Source: Methanobacteriaceae archaeon | GTDB lineage: Archaea; Methanobacteriota; Methanobacteria; Methanobacteriales; Methanobacteriaceae | Assembly (NCBI GenBank): GCA_027318585.1 | Contig: DAHVOW010000009.1 | Span: 1-64,000 of the forward strand | Reading direction: 5' to 3' | DNA length: 64,000 nt | Shown here: positions 46,318-56,915 of the stretch, piece by piece | Layout: each line of letters opens with the position of its first letter | Position numbering within the stretch: the first letter of the stretch is position 1 | Program-made: the position numbers and the translations under genes | Notes under the pieces: model-generated | What the model was told of the DNA's origin: nothing | Databases searched by the model: none | Seen by the model: the letters and a program-made list of their open reading frames with translations, nothing else

Positions 46318-46503
46318 TTAAAGGCAGATAATCCTTATATTCTGGGTTTCATCATCACCAGCATATTCTTAAATCTGGCTAACTGCATTCTTAGCCATCT
46401 TAAAATCCCTGGATCGAATAATGGTATCTTAACCAGCTTCAGCCAACTTAAGATCAATTTACAGGCACTGATCAACAGTTCCGCCTATAATTCCCACTTT
46501 CAT
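46318..46503 (-). pseudogene. fno: Decayed N-terminal fragment of F420H2:NADP oxidoreductase (fno)
   Basis: The minus strand from an ATG at 46501-46503 reads MKVGIIGGTVDQCL-stop-IDLKLAEAG-stop-DTIIRSRDF and later MAKNAVSQI-stop-EYAGDDETQNIR, ending in TAA after 61 codons. Aligned by eye this follows the start of Fno (GGTGDQGLG, LRLAxAG, VIIGSRDxxKA, AG-DDET) with three internal TAA codons. Fno is about 220 residues, so only the nucleotide-binding start survives. From memory, M. thermautotrophicus has intact fno (MTH_248) in this same slot next to hxlB. It is evidence of loss in situ. Confidence 0.8.
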
Positions 46504-46604
46504 ACTAATATCCTTAGTTTACTTAAGACTATTACGAATCTGTCACTAGAACCTTTTTCTAAAGAACTTTATAAATTGTTTACCTTGCACCCGGAGGGGT
46601 TGAA

Positions 46605-47366
46605 TCACCAACTAGTTTCGATGATGCCCTGCAGGTAACTAAGGCTGGGTTTTACATCGGCTGCACCTTTAACCTCCACCACCAGGATCCCCTGGTAGTT
46701 CATCTTCTGGAGGTCATCTATTAATGATTTGAAGTCAATATCCGCAGATCCCAGGGCATGGTGCTGGTCAAAGGTTCCATCGTTATCCGAAAGGTGCACA
46801 TGTTTCACCCGGGATGATTTGAGCATATCTTTGGTGGGAATAAAATTGTTATGGGCGTGACCCACGTCCAGGGTTATCTGGGCGCCGATATCTTTAACCA
46901 GCCGGTCCAGTTCATCCAGATCCTGAAAGAGAAGACCATCAATCCGGGGCATGTTCTCCACGCACATGCTAACCCCACAATCAGCGGCATAAACCGCACA
47001 CTCTGCCAGTGACTCCCGGTTGTATCTTAACACGGCTTCCTCCAGGTCCCGTCCCAGGATGGGCATCTGGCCAGGATGCACCACCACCACCTCTGCGTCC
47101 AGACTAAGGGCCAGGTCCATGGAACGTTTCATTTGTTGTATAGAAGCTTTCCGGATGGCCTGGTTAGGTGATGCGAGGTTTATATCGGATAAAGGGGCGT
47201 GTATGGTGGTTTTTATATTAAAGGAATCCAGGTCATCACTTTTCACCTGGTGGTAGGGGTACTCGTTGATTATCTCACAGAAGTCAACATTAAGTTCTTC
47301 CAGACATCCCAGTATGTTCTCCAGCTTCTCAGGGTAGAGGGCCAGGGTTGAAACACCGATCTTCAT
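46605..47366 (-). CDS. Sugar-phosphate isomerase/epimerase-like TIM barrel (AP endonuclease 2 family)
   Basis: A 253-residue TIM-barrel protein of the xylose-isomerase-like/AP endonuclease 2 superfamily. VVVHPGQMP near 95-103, CVENMPRIDG near 133, TLDVGHAHNN near 160, HVHLSDNDGTFDQHHALGSADIDF near 184 and a C-terminal VVEVKG strand give the usual metal-ligand set (His, Glu, Asp, His). It could be an isomerase/epimerase or a nuclease; the ligand pattern fits either. It is next upstream of the fno remnant on the minus strand. Confidence 0.85.
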   Translation of the reverse strand: MKIGVSTLALYPEKLENILGCLEELNVDFCEIINEYPYHQVKSDDLDSFNIKTTIHAPLSDINLASPNQAIRKASIQQMKRSMDLALSLDAEVVVVHPGQMPILGRDLEEAVLRYNRESLAECAVYAADCGVSMCVENMPRIDGLLFQDLDELDRLVKDIGAQITLDVGHAHNNFIPTKDMLKSSRVKHVHLSDNDGTFDQHHALGSADIDFKSLIDDLQKMNYQGILVVEVKGAADVKPSLSYLQGIIETSW

Positions 47367-47411
47367 CTAATTCTCCACTGCAACCTATTTACAATACACT
47401 TATTAGGGGCT

Positions 47412-49235
47412 CTAATCTCTCCTTATCCTGGCTCCAATGGGCTTATTTTTCTGCAGAGCCTCTAAAATGATCTCCGCCAATTCTATGTCCTTTTTTATCT
47501 TAATATGCCCCTTTTTACCAACAGTGGCGGTGAACAGGTAATCATTGTTAACCAGGATGTCGAAGGGTATTCCCACCGATTCTTTTCCGAACTGGAGTAC
47601 CACGTAGTTACCGGCCAGATCCACCTCCACCGGGGCCTGATCCTGGATTTCCCGGGATTCCAATGACTCCACCCCGATGCTGATACCCACCCGGTTCTCT
47701 ATTTCCTCTATATTCTTACCACGTTTACCGATCAGCTGGGCCACGTACTCTTCATCGATCCATACTGTGGCTCGCCGGTCCGACTTCATATCCACCTTAA
47801 CCCGGGCCTGGGGAACTCTTTTCTTGATCTCCCGTTCGATTTCCTTCTCGGCGATGCGATGAACCGGGGGCTTCTCCCTTCTCTCCGGACCCACATCCAT
47901 GACGATGGTCTGCTCACCATAGGTGTAAATTTCATGGGCCAGGTTCCCGGTTTCAAAGTCTCTGATTTCAATTACCGGCCGGGATAGATCCGCTTCCACC
48001 ATTCCACTAGGCACCTTCACCGTTAATGATACCTGGTAGATGGCCTTGACTTGTCCCTCATCAATGTAGATGGTGGTGTCCACAATGGAAGGTATCATTC
48101 CCAGCTCCACCCTGCCGATGATGCGCTGTATGGCGTCTATGGGTCGGGTGGCGTGCACCACTCCCACCATTCCCACCCCGGCCATCCGCATATCAGCGAA
48201 GATACGGAAATCTTTGGTCTTACGCAGCTAATCGTATATGGTGTAATCCGGCCTTACCAGTAACAATATATCCGCAGTTTTACCCATATCCTTCTCTAAT
48301 GGTGCGTACTGGGTTATTTCATCCCCCACCTGCAGGTCCCGGGGGGATTCCATGGTCTTGACTATGGAGCCGCTTTTAAGGTAGAATTCGGCCACGGCCT
48401 GGGCGAAGGTGGTTTTACCAGCACCCGGGGGCCCGGCGATGAGCACTCCCTTGGCCATGTTCTCCAGACGGTCAATGAGTTTATCCGGAAGACGGTAACT
48501 GTCGATGGATACTTTGGCCACCGGCCGAACAATGGTTATTTCCACCCCATCCGAGAAAGGTGGCCGGGCTATGGATATCCGGTACTCCCGGAACTGCACC
48601 ACCGTGGCCCCCTCCCACTCGATCTCTATGAAACTCCGGAAGTCACTTTTAGCCCTTTCCACTATCTCCCGGGCCATGGACTCTATTTTGGACCTTTTAA
48701 GTGGTCTGGAACCGATCTTAACCAGTTTTATATTACCGGGGGTTCCCTTCTTGGCGGTGGGGATCACGTTCTCCTTCAAGTGGACGGACATGGTGTTCTG
48801 GTCAAAAAAGCGGGTGACCTCGATGTCCCGGTATTCCAGCATCTCCGGCTTCAGGTAGACGGCTTTAAGCCCCTGGGCCTCGGCCACTTCCTTCTGCACC
48901 CGGTCACTGGTCATGAGGGTGGCCTGGTATTCACCGGCGGTGCTGCGGATCATGGCATCTATCTCACCACCCCGGGCTAGGGAAATCTCGTCCAGGGTAG
49001 GCCGGCGTCCCACGTAGCTGACATGTATCCGCCCCTCACTATGAAGCTTCTGCAAATTTTTAAGTTCTTCTAATCCATTAAAACCAGTTTCTCTTCCTTT
49101 ATTAGCCTGGTTCTCTAATTCGGCTACCACTGCCTCGGAGACTATAACCTCACAACCCTTGTATTCATCATCCTGTACAATACGGGTGATCCGTCCATCC
49201 ACAATGACACTGGTATCAGGAACAATTTTCAACAT
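47412..49235 (-). pseudogene. PIN-PilT-type ATPase-KH protein split by one in-frame TAG
   Basis: Frame 48228-49235 (335 codons) gives an N-terminal PIN domain (VPDTSVIVDGRI), then the ATPase P-loop LIAGPPGAGKTT and Walker B-like DILLLVRPDYTIYD. A TAG follows at 48228-48230, and the same frame goes straight on as LRKTKDFRIFADMRMAGVGM and the second part (47412-48191), with VVHATRPIDAIQRIIGRVE and a KH domain (QLIGKRGKNIEEIENRVGIS). Together they form the conserved archaeal PIN/VapC-PilT-KH protein of about 600 residues. YD[E]xRKTKDF is expected, so GAG to TAG is a single change. This could be a nonsense mutation, a sequence error or readthrough. Confidence 0.85.
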
Positions 49236-49642
49236 TACCCCTCTCCATAGATTTGTTCTGGTTCAAAAACCTTTTCTCTGATAATTTTAAATTTAAATCC
49301 ATCCTCAAAGTCTACTTTTCTGAAAAAACAGGAGTAATATCCTTCATGACAGGCTGCTCCTTCCTGTTTTATTTTTAAAACCAGGGCATCGGCGTCACAG
49401 TCCACCAGGATTTCCTCCACCAGTTGCTGGTGTCCGGAGCTTTCTCCCTTGAGCCAGATCTTATTACGGCTGGTGCTCCAGTAATGGGCGATACCAGTTT
49501 CCAGGGTGAGACTGAGTGCCTGGCGGTTCATGAAAGCCACCATCAACACCTCCCCGGTCTCCTGGTCCTGGGCAACGGCAGTAAGTAATTCCTCGCCACC
49601 CAGATGGTGCCGGAAATTAAATTCAGATAAATCCATTACCAT
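49235..49642 (-). CDS. hisI: Phosphoribosyl-AMP cyclohydrolase HisI
   Basis: A 135-residue protein. GEVLMVAFMNRQALSLTLETGIAHYWSTSRNKIWLKGESSGHQQ is the family core, with DCDADALVLKIKQEGAACHEGYYSCF bearing the metal-binding Asp residues and Cys. It opens the purine ring of PR-AMP in histidine synthesis, third step. It follows hisS by 6 bases and overlaps the start of the PIN-ATPase gene by one base. Confidence 0.96.
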   Translation of the reverse strand: MVMDLSEFNFRHHLGGEELLTAVAQDQETGEVLMVAFMNRQALSLTLETGIAHYWSTSRNKIWLKGESSGHQQLVEEILVDCDADALVLKIKQEGAACHEGYYSCFFRKVDFEDGFKFKIIREKVFEPEQIYGEG

Positions 49643-49648
49643 AAATAA

Positions 49649-50941
<1,293 letters not shown>

Positions 50942-51086
50942 TTTATGATTCTCCGTGAAATTAAGGGTAATGAATACCTAAGATTTAGAAAAATAACTCC
51001 CATCCTACACTTGGAGTATAAATTTAGTTTCTCATCACTAAACTACTATCTTACTAATCCGCCCATCTTACTGGTATTATTTACGT

Positions 51087-51752
51087 TTACTCGTAATACT
51101 TCAAGTACTCCCTAAGCATCTGGGGGAATGATTTGGCACTTAAAAATCGCAGTCCCAGTCTCTCAGCCCAGACCTTGATGCCCTCATCAGCGGCTACCAC
51201 TCCGGCCTTCAACTCCTTGGCCAAAAGAAGCACGTCCAGGTCAGGGGCGCTATCCAGGGTCCCTTTCCTTAAAGCTGCTCGATACTTTTTACGGAAGTCC
51301 TTAATGGCCTTGCCCAGAACTTCCAGTTCAATCTGGTTCTTCTTCTCCCCCCGCGACATCATAACCATGGACTCCACAGCCGCCTCCCACAGGGCGCTTT
51401 CTGAGATGCGCATGCCCTTATTCATACGTTCCCGCATGTCCTGCACGTATTCGTAGAATATCTCCGAGGGAATCTTAGTATCATAACGATTAGGACTCTT
51501 CTTGACTATCCAGGTCTCCGCCTTTACCATAATACTTTCTGGACACTCATAACGTGCCATGTAATCCGAAAACTCTTTGTATGTTACGGGGGGCATGTGA
51601 CAGCTGATATTGAGTGTTATCCTGGAACTGGCAATCAGATCCAGCATTACATCCACGGTCTGGTCCAGTTCTCCATTCCCATAATCATCCCTTAACTGGT
51701 TATCAGTAAATGCAGTTGTGTCTAAAACGAACCTCTGCTTGGCAGGCATCAT
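51087..51752 (-). CDS. RNA ligase partner protein (PIN-like)
   Basis: A 221-residue protein of the family annotated as RNA ligase partner, starting QRFVLDTTAFTDNQLR; FVLDTTAFTD is a PIN-type Asp strand, and APDLDVLLLAKELKAGVVAADEGIKVWAERLGLRFL near 178-213 is the second acidic set. In many archaea it is a neighbour of an Rnl3-type RNA ligase; no such ligase is adjacent here. It presumably acts on RNA, but activity is not established from sequence. A TATA-like region lies in 51753-51830. Confidence 0.88.
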   Translation of the reverse strand: MMPAKQRFVLDTTAFTDNQLRDDYGNGELDQTVDVMLDLIASSRITLNISCHMPPVTYKEFSDYMARYECPESIMVKAETWIVKKSPNRYDTKIPSEIFYEYVQDMRERMNKGMRISESALWEAAVESMVMMSRGEKKNQIELEVLGKAIKDFRKKYRAALRKGTLDSAPDLDVLLLAKELKAGVVAADEGIKVWAERLGLRFLSAKSFPQMLREYLKYYE

Positions 51753-51883
51753 AACACCCCTCGAATAAACTAAACTAAAAGAGCCGGTTTAGTTGTGGTC
51801 ATTAGTTAAAACCTAAATCCTTTTCATCCAATAATCTCTAAAATCATTAATATAAAATCTTCCATACCATTAGTAGTGATTAA

Positions 51884-52723
51884 ATGATAACCGGCAAAAC
51901 CCAAGTGGTGGGCATAATCGGAGACCCGGTGGAACACAGTCTCTCACCCCCCATGCACAACGCGGCATTCAAACACCTGAAAATGGATTGCGTGTACGTC
52001 CCCTTCCACGTAAGAGAAGAAAACCTGGGAAGTGCCATAGAGGGAGCCAGATCCATGGAAATTAAGGGCTTGAACGTCACCATCCCCCATAAAACCGGGG
52101 TGATACCCTACCTGGATGAAGTGGACCAGGCCGCCCAGCTAATAGGGGCAGTTAACACCATTAAATTCACAGAAAACAGGGCTAAGGGTTACAACACCGA
52201 TGGTCTGGGGGCAGTGAAGGCCCTGGAAGAGATAACCCCGGTTAAAGATAAAAAGGTGGTCCTCATGGGTGCCGGAGGGGCGGCCCGGGCCCTGGCCTTT
52301 CAACTAGTTTTAAACCGAATCAGCGAACTGACCATTGCCAACCGCACCCCCCAGAAAGCAGAAGAATTGGCCGGCGATATTCATAGTAAACTGAAATTCT
52401 CCCCGGAAGCCATAGGTCTTGAGGAAATGGAGCTCTCCAGTACTGATATCCTTATAAACACCACCTCGGTGGGTATGTATCCCCACCAGGACCACCCAGC
52501 CCTGGTTAGACGGGAACAGATGCATCCGGAGATGGTGGTTAACGACGTGATCTACAACCCCCTAAAGACCAATCTTCTGAAGGAAGCAGAAAGTATAGGG
52601 GCTGAAACCTTAAACGGGACTAAAATGCTGATATACCAGGGTAGGGAGTCCTTCCGCATCTGGACCGGGGTCACTCCCCCGGTGGAAGTGTTTGAAAGAA
52701 GTTTGATGAGAACCCTTAGGTAG
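51884..52723 (+). CDS. aroE: Shikimate dehydrogenase
   Basis: A 279-residue NADP-dependent enzyme. VVGIIGDPVEHSLSPPMHNAAF near 7-28, NVTIPHKTGVIPYLD near 65-79 (catalytic Lys in PHK), NTDGLGAVKALEE near 105 and the Rossmann GAGGAARALAF near 130 are all present. It reduces 3-dehydroshikimate in aromatic amino acid synthesis, the step after the AroD encoded at 57850. ATG start after a 160-base AT-rich gap with promoter-like TATA sequences. Confidence 0.96.
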   Translation: MITGKTQVVGIIGDPVEHSLSPPMHNAAFKHLKMDCVYVPFHVREENLGSAIEGARSMEIKGLNVTIPHKTGVIPYLDEVDQAAQLIGAVNTIKFTENRAKGYNTDGLGAVKALEEITPVKDKKVVLMGAGGAARALAFQLVLNRISELTIANRTPQKAEELAGDIHSKLKFSPEAIGLEEMELSSTDILINTTSVGMYPHQDHPALVRREQMHPEMVVNDVIYNPLKTNLLKEAESIGAETLNGTKMLIYQGRESFRIWTGVTPPVEVFERSLMRTLR

Positions 52724-52830
52724 CAGGATCTAGCTTATCCTCATCTTAATTCCCGGTGAGTCCCGAATCTTCATGGTGGAGGATAAGTTTTTTTTACAAA
52801 AAACAACTAAATATATACTAAGAGATTATC

Positions 52831-53232
52831 ATGGGGTCGGATTTTATGAAGGAAGACAGAAAGGATGGGATGGAGGAGGAACAGCGGGAAAAACTATCCT
52901 CCGAAATGGATAAAGAACTATCCACCCGTAGATCGGTTTTAAGAATTCTGGTGGCCATATTCGCCTTTATCTGGTTCTTGGTCGGGGGTTCGGTCCAGAC
53001 CGTGACATCCCTATCCGGGGAGGCCCTGGGTATCACCGGTTTTGTCTCTTTCTTTTTAAGAAATCCCATCACCTTCCTGATCATCGGGATTATTCAGGTG
53101 GTCCTGGGGTTAATTATGGTACTGTACTTTGTCTCGTATATTCCCCTGGCAATTTTCCATTTCCTATGGTCTATAAGGTGGTTCTATGGCTACTACAAGT
53201 ATCGTAATGTAGGTGGTGGAGCTGCTGGTTGA
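52831..53232 (+). CDS. DUF4389-like membrane protein
   Basis: A 133-residue protein with a charged N-terminus (about 35 residues rich in Glu/Lys) and three hydrophobic segments (VLRILVAIFAFIWFLVGG, FLIIGIIQVVLGLIMVLYFV and SYIPLAIFHFLWSI). The end overlaps the next gene by about 20 bases. Resembles DUF4389 proteins; function unknown. Two ATGs (codons 1 and 6) are possible starts. Confidence 0.65.
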   Translation: MGSDFMKEDRKDGMEEEQREKLSSEMDKELSTRRSVLRILVAIFAFIWFLVGGSVQTVTSLSGEALGITGFVSFFLRNPITFLIIGIIQVVLGLIMVLYFVSYIPLAIFHFLWSIRWFYGYYKYRNVGGGAAG

Positions 53233-54082
53233 TGTGCCAAAGATTCCCTGTACCGACAACCATATCCACGTAGACCCCATCAATGGAGAAGGACCACTGC
53301 CGGTGGCTCAGAAATTCTACCGATCCGGAGGCACGGCCATGGTCATACCCAACAAACCCACCTGGACCGTGGGGGAGGGTTGTGACTTTAAACGGGCCAT
53401 GGAACTGGTGGTGGGCTACGTGGCAGAGATTAACCGGGAAACAGAAGTCCGGGCTTATGCTGTGGTAGGGGCCCATCCAGCGGAGCTCAGCCGCCTAATC
53501 AGGGAAGGCGTTTCCCTGGAAGAGGGGGAAGATTTGATGCGGCTGGCCCTGGAAACTGCCCAGAAACTGGTGCTGGAGGGCCAGGCCGTGGCTATAGGAG
53601 AAGTGGGACGTCCCCACTACGAGGTCTCCCGGGAGGAGATGCAGATCCATAACCGGCTGCTCCTTTATGCCATGGAACTGGCCCGGGAGGCAGAATGCCC
53701 GGTGCAGCTTCACACCGAAAGTGCCGGTCCAGAGGAGTTTCTGGAATTCGCCCGGATAGCTGACCAGGCCGGTCTTAAACGGGAAAAGGTCATCAAACAT
53801 TTTTCCGGCCCATTTGTTCTGGAGGAAGAAAACCACGGCTTAACACCCTCACTGATCGCCACCAAAAAGGTCATAACCAGTGGACTAAAAAAAGGAACCA
53901 ATTTTTTAATGGAAACCGATTACCTGGATATGAAAACCAGGCCCGGCGCAGTTTTAGGGCCTAAAACAGTCCCCAGGCGTACCCGGGGTTTAATCCAGAA
54001 TGGATTATTATCGGAAGAAGATGCCTACAAAATACATGTAGATAATGTGGAGCGGGTGTACGGGGTCCAACTTGTTTTTTAG
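53213..54082 (+). CDS. TatD-related metal-dependent hydrolase
   Basis: A 289-residue TIM-barrel amidohydrolase relative. TDNHIHVDPINGEGP near 14-28 is the metal-binding HxH strand; EVGRPHY near 126, QLHTESAG near 161 and KHFSGP near 193 supply the other ligands, and METDYLD near 233 the last Asp. TatD-like enzymes act as nucleases or hydrolases; the substrate is unknown here. The start is one of two adjacent GTG codons and overlaps the upstream gene. Confidence 0.85.
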   Translation: MVELLVDVPKIPCTDNHIHVDPINGEGPLPVAQKFYRSGGTAMVIPNKPTWTVGEGCDFKRAMELVVGYVAEINRETEVRAYAVVGAHPAELSRLIREGVSLEEGEDLMRLALETAQKLVLEGQAVAIGEVGRPHYEVSREEMQIHNRLLLYAMELAREAECPVQLHTESAGPEEFLEFARIADQAGLKREKVIKHFSGPFVLEEENHGLTPSLIATKKVITSGLKKGTNFLMETDYLDMKTRPGAVLGPKTVPRRTRGLIQNGLLSEEDAYKIHVDNVERVYGVQLVF

Positions 54083-54135
54083 ATGGCGTTCTGGTGTCAC
54101 TTACAGTTCCTATAAATCTTTAAAGTGGCCCTTTT

Positions 54136-54714
54136 TTAGTGGCTGCCACCAATGAGGAAACTGATCACGCTGATCACCACTCCAATGATGATGATCTCCA
54201 CACTGGTCTTCAGGAGACTTTCCCGTGACACCCGGCCCAGGTATATTCCTAAAAGCACCAGGGCCACAAAACAAAGGCTGATTGTCCATATCGTAGCTGA
54301 AATTCGGCTTGAAATTACTAGAAATGGCACCACCGGCACGAAGGAACCGGTGAAGCTGGAAAAGCCATGGGTGAACATGCTCATGTAGATGCGTTTTTTA
54401 GCCTCCTGGTGGATGTGGGTGTCGTCCAGCTTACCCTCCTCCAGCATCATCTTTTGCTCCAGTTCCCGGATGGTTCGCACCTCCTCGGCACGTTCTCCAA
54501 TAAATGATCCGAAGGCGTTGGACATGGCCAGGGCTATTCCACCGCTTAAACCAGTTAATCCAATGACGTAGTTGGGTATATCAGATCCTGCCACTCCAGC
54601 CACACCACTAGCAGCCAATATCACGCCCATAACGGCCAGAATACCGTCCATGGTCCCCAGAGCCACGTAGCGACTCATCTTAAAGTATTCAGTTATAAAT
54701 TCCCGGATGTTCAT
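54136..54714 (-). CDS. VIT1/CCC1-family membrane transporter-like protein
   Basis: A 192-residue protein with five or so membrane segments. ALGTMDGILAVMGVILAAS near 18-36 and ALAMSNAFGSFIGERAEE near 61-78 are the conserved first-helix and second-helix parts of CCC1/VIT1-family transporters (DUF125), with the acidic metal-binding loop helices just after. Eukaryotic members import iron or manganese into vacuoles; prokaryotic ones are probably metal transporters. Single gene between TatD and hmgA. Confidence 0.82.
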   Translation of the reverse strand: MNIREFITEYFKMSRYVALGTMDGILAVMGVILAASGVAGVAGSDIPNYVIGLTGLSGGIALAMSNAFGSFIGERAEEVRTIRELEQKMMLEEGKLDDTHIHQEAKKRIYMSMFTHGFSSFTGSFVPVVPFLVISSRISATIWTISLCFVALVLLGIYLGRVSRESLLKTSVEIIIIGVVISVISFLIGGSH

Positions 54715-54752
54715 CTATATTTTCTCCAGTTAAAAAATAAATTAAGTTATAA

Positions 54753-55969
54753 TTATCCACGGCCCAGTTCCCGGTGAGCACGGGCTAGATGACCTGCTCC
54801 CAGGGCACCTAATAGTGAAAGCTCCCCGGCCAGCACGGTTCCAGCTACTATCTCTGCGAATTTACCTACCTTGCCCGAACCGTAGGCATCCATGATCTCC
54901 AGACACTCCCGGGCGGTCTCCAGTCGGGTTCCCCCTCCAAAAGTGGCCAGGGGCACGTCGGGTAGGGTCACCGAGAAGTACAGATCTCCCTCATCTTCCT
55001 GGGCCACGGTTATTCCCAGACTACCCTCCACAATATGGGCCTCGTCCTGTCCGGTGGCCAAAAATAAAGCGCCGATCATATTGGCATAATGGGCGTTGAA
55101 GCCCATACTACCGGATATGGCTGATCCGATCAGGTTCTTGGCGGTGTTAACCTCCACTAGGGCCTCCACGGTGGTGTGCAGTTTATTCTCCACCACTTCC
55201 TGGGGGACCAGGACCTCGGCCACCAGGCTTTTACCCCGTCCCTCGGTAAGGTTCAGGGCGGATGGTTTTTTATCCACACAAAGGTTACCGGAGAGGGCTA
55301 CTACATGTGCTCCGGTCTTTTGATTTAAAACCTCCAGGGCCGCTTCGGTGGCCATGGTCACCATGTTCATACCCATGCTGTCTCCAGTGGTGAATACAAA
55401 GCGGCTATACAGGTAACGCCCCACCACCACAATGGGGTCGATTTTTATGAGTTTCCCATGGCGAGGGTGCTCTCGGCGGCTTCTTTTAAGGTGTCAAAAT
55501 TATCATCCATCCAGTTCCTGATATTAAGGGCTTCCTTTAGACTGGATGCCTTTATAACCGGTGCCCGAGTCATCTTATCCCCTACAACACCGGCCTTAAC
55601 TCCTCCTGATGCTTTGATAACTGAACAGCCCCGGTTTACCGACGCCACCAGGGCACCCTCGGAAGTGGCCAGGGGCACGTAGAAGTCTCCCTGGGCATGT
55701 TCACCCCTAACCCTAAGGGGCCCTGCGATTCCCACCGGTATCTGGATGGCTCCAATGGGGTTTTCAATGTTACGCTTAAGGGCCTCCTTCATATTAATGG
55801 AGTACTGGGACAGGTGTTCGGTTTCGGCCCCGGATATTTTCTGGGCGAACAAGAGACGTACCTGGGTGGCTTCCTCCACACTATCAGTATAGCTTTCCAC
55901 CTGGTGGAGTTTAATCTCTCCACTCATGAGTTTATTCACGATTTTGTCTTTTTCAGGCATGGGACTCAC
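54753..55969 (-). pseudogene. hmgA: HMG-CoA reductase (hmgA), apparently frameshifted
   Basis: Two minus-strand frames make up one HMG-CoA reductase of about 400 residues. Part 1 (55445-55969) has IPVGIAGPLRV, LATSEGALVASVNRG and ALNIRNWM; part 2 (54753-55430) has TTGDSMGMNMVT, the active-site Asp region, VALSGNLCVDKKPSA with the catalytic Lys, and GSMGFNAHYANMIG. The frame breaks near 55464-55468. Part 1 reads AESTL and then off-frame AMGNS, while the other frame reads HGKLIKIDP; adding one base gives AESTTRHGKLIKIDP, a normal family segment. This is the mevalonate-pathway enzyme for archaeal lipids and should be essential, so a sequence error is more likely than true loss. Confidence 0.9.
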
Positions 55970-55983
55970 TTAAAATAGGATAT

Positions 55984-56844
55984 TTATAGAAGTTTCTTTA
56001 TTATCTCCGATATCTGGGAGGGCCGTTGGGCTACTTCCACCCCAGCATTTTCTAGGGATCTCTTTTTACTTTCCGCAGTTCCACTTTCACCCTCTATTAT
56101 GGCCCCAGCGTGTCCCATTCTCTTACCCGGCGGGGCAGTGACTCCCGCGATATAGGCCACCACTGGTTTGTCAATGTTCCGGGCGATGAACTCCGCAGCT
56201 TTCTCCTCGGCGTTGCCTCCGATCTCTCCGATCATTACCATGGCCCGGGTCCCAGGGTCATCCTGGAACCTCTGGAGGACGTCACTGTAGTCCAGGCCCA
56301 CCACCGGGTCGCCACCTATTCCCAGACAGGTGCTCTGGCCCATGCCGGCCTGGGTGATCTGACTGGCCACCTCGTAGGTTAGGGTACCGCTGCGGGACAC
56401 AATACCCACATCACCAGAGTTGAAGATGTGGGCGGGCATGATTCCTAGTTTACCAATCCCTGGGGTGATAATACCAGGTGTGTTCGGACCGATGAGGATT
56501 TTATTATTTTCACGGGCGTAGGCCACCATCTCCAGGGTGTCGTGAACCGGTATGTGCTCGGTGATCACTACCACCGTATCCACCTGGGATAGGGCTTCAA
56601 AGGCTGCGTCCTTGGCGAATGGTGCCGGGATGAATATTATAGAAGCATTTACTTCCATTTCTTCCCTGATCTCCTCTAGGGAATTGTACACCGGCACACC
56701 CTGGAAGTCCTGGCCACCCTTACCCGGAGAAGTTCCGGCCACGATGCGGGTACCATACTCCAGCATACTCTGGGTATGGAAGGAGCCCTGCTTTCCGGTT
56801 ATGCCCTGCACCACACACTCTGTATTTTCATCGAGAATTATCAC
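55984..56844 (-). CDS. sucD: Succinate-CoA ligase alpha subunit SucD
   Basis: A 286-residue protein from a GTG at 56844 (AGGTG upstream); a longer ATG at 56862 is possible. [24 protein letters not shown] near 10-33 is the CoA-binding part, [11 protein letters not shown] and GIGGDPVVG follow, and [18 protein letters not shown] near 240 carries the phosphohistidine (GHAGA). It works with SucC, which is not in the window. Methanobacteriales use it in the incomplete reductive TCA branch. It precedes hmgA on the same strand by 14 bases. Confidence 0.94.
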   Translation of the reverse strand: MIILDENTECVVQGITGKQGSFHTQSMLEYGTRIVAGTSPGKGGQDFQGVPVYNSLEEIREEMEVNASIIFIPAPFAKDAAFEALSQVDTVVVITEHIPVHDTLEMVAYARENNKILIGPNTPGIITPGIGKLGIMPAHIFNSGDVGIVSRSGTLTYEVASQITQAGMGQSTCLGIGGDPVVGLDYSDVLQRFQDDPGTRAMVMIGEIGGNAEEKAAEFIARNIDKPVVAYIAGVTAPPGKRMGHAGAIIEGESGTAESKKRSLENAGVEVAQRPSQISEIIKKLL

Positions 56845-56915
56845 CCATAACACCTTTTTCATTTTTCAAATATAAGTATAATCAATCACATTCGGGTTTA
56901 TATCATGTCGAATAA

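Noticed and set aside
46264..46638. 124-codon plus-strand frame between hxlB and the TIM-barrel gene
   Set aside because: It is the antisense shadow of the fno remnant and the ends of two real genes; its composition is not protein-like.
48228..48230. Pyrrolysine at the TAG in the PIN/ATPase gene
   Set aside because: No Pyl genes in the window, the family is not known to use Pyl, and Glu is expected at this position; a point change or error is simpler.
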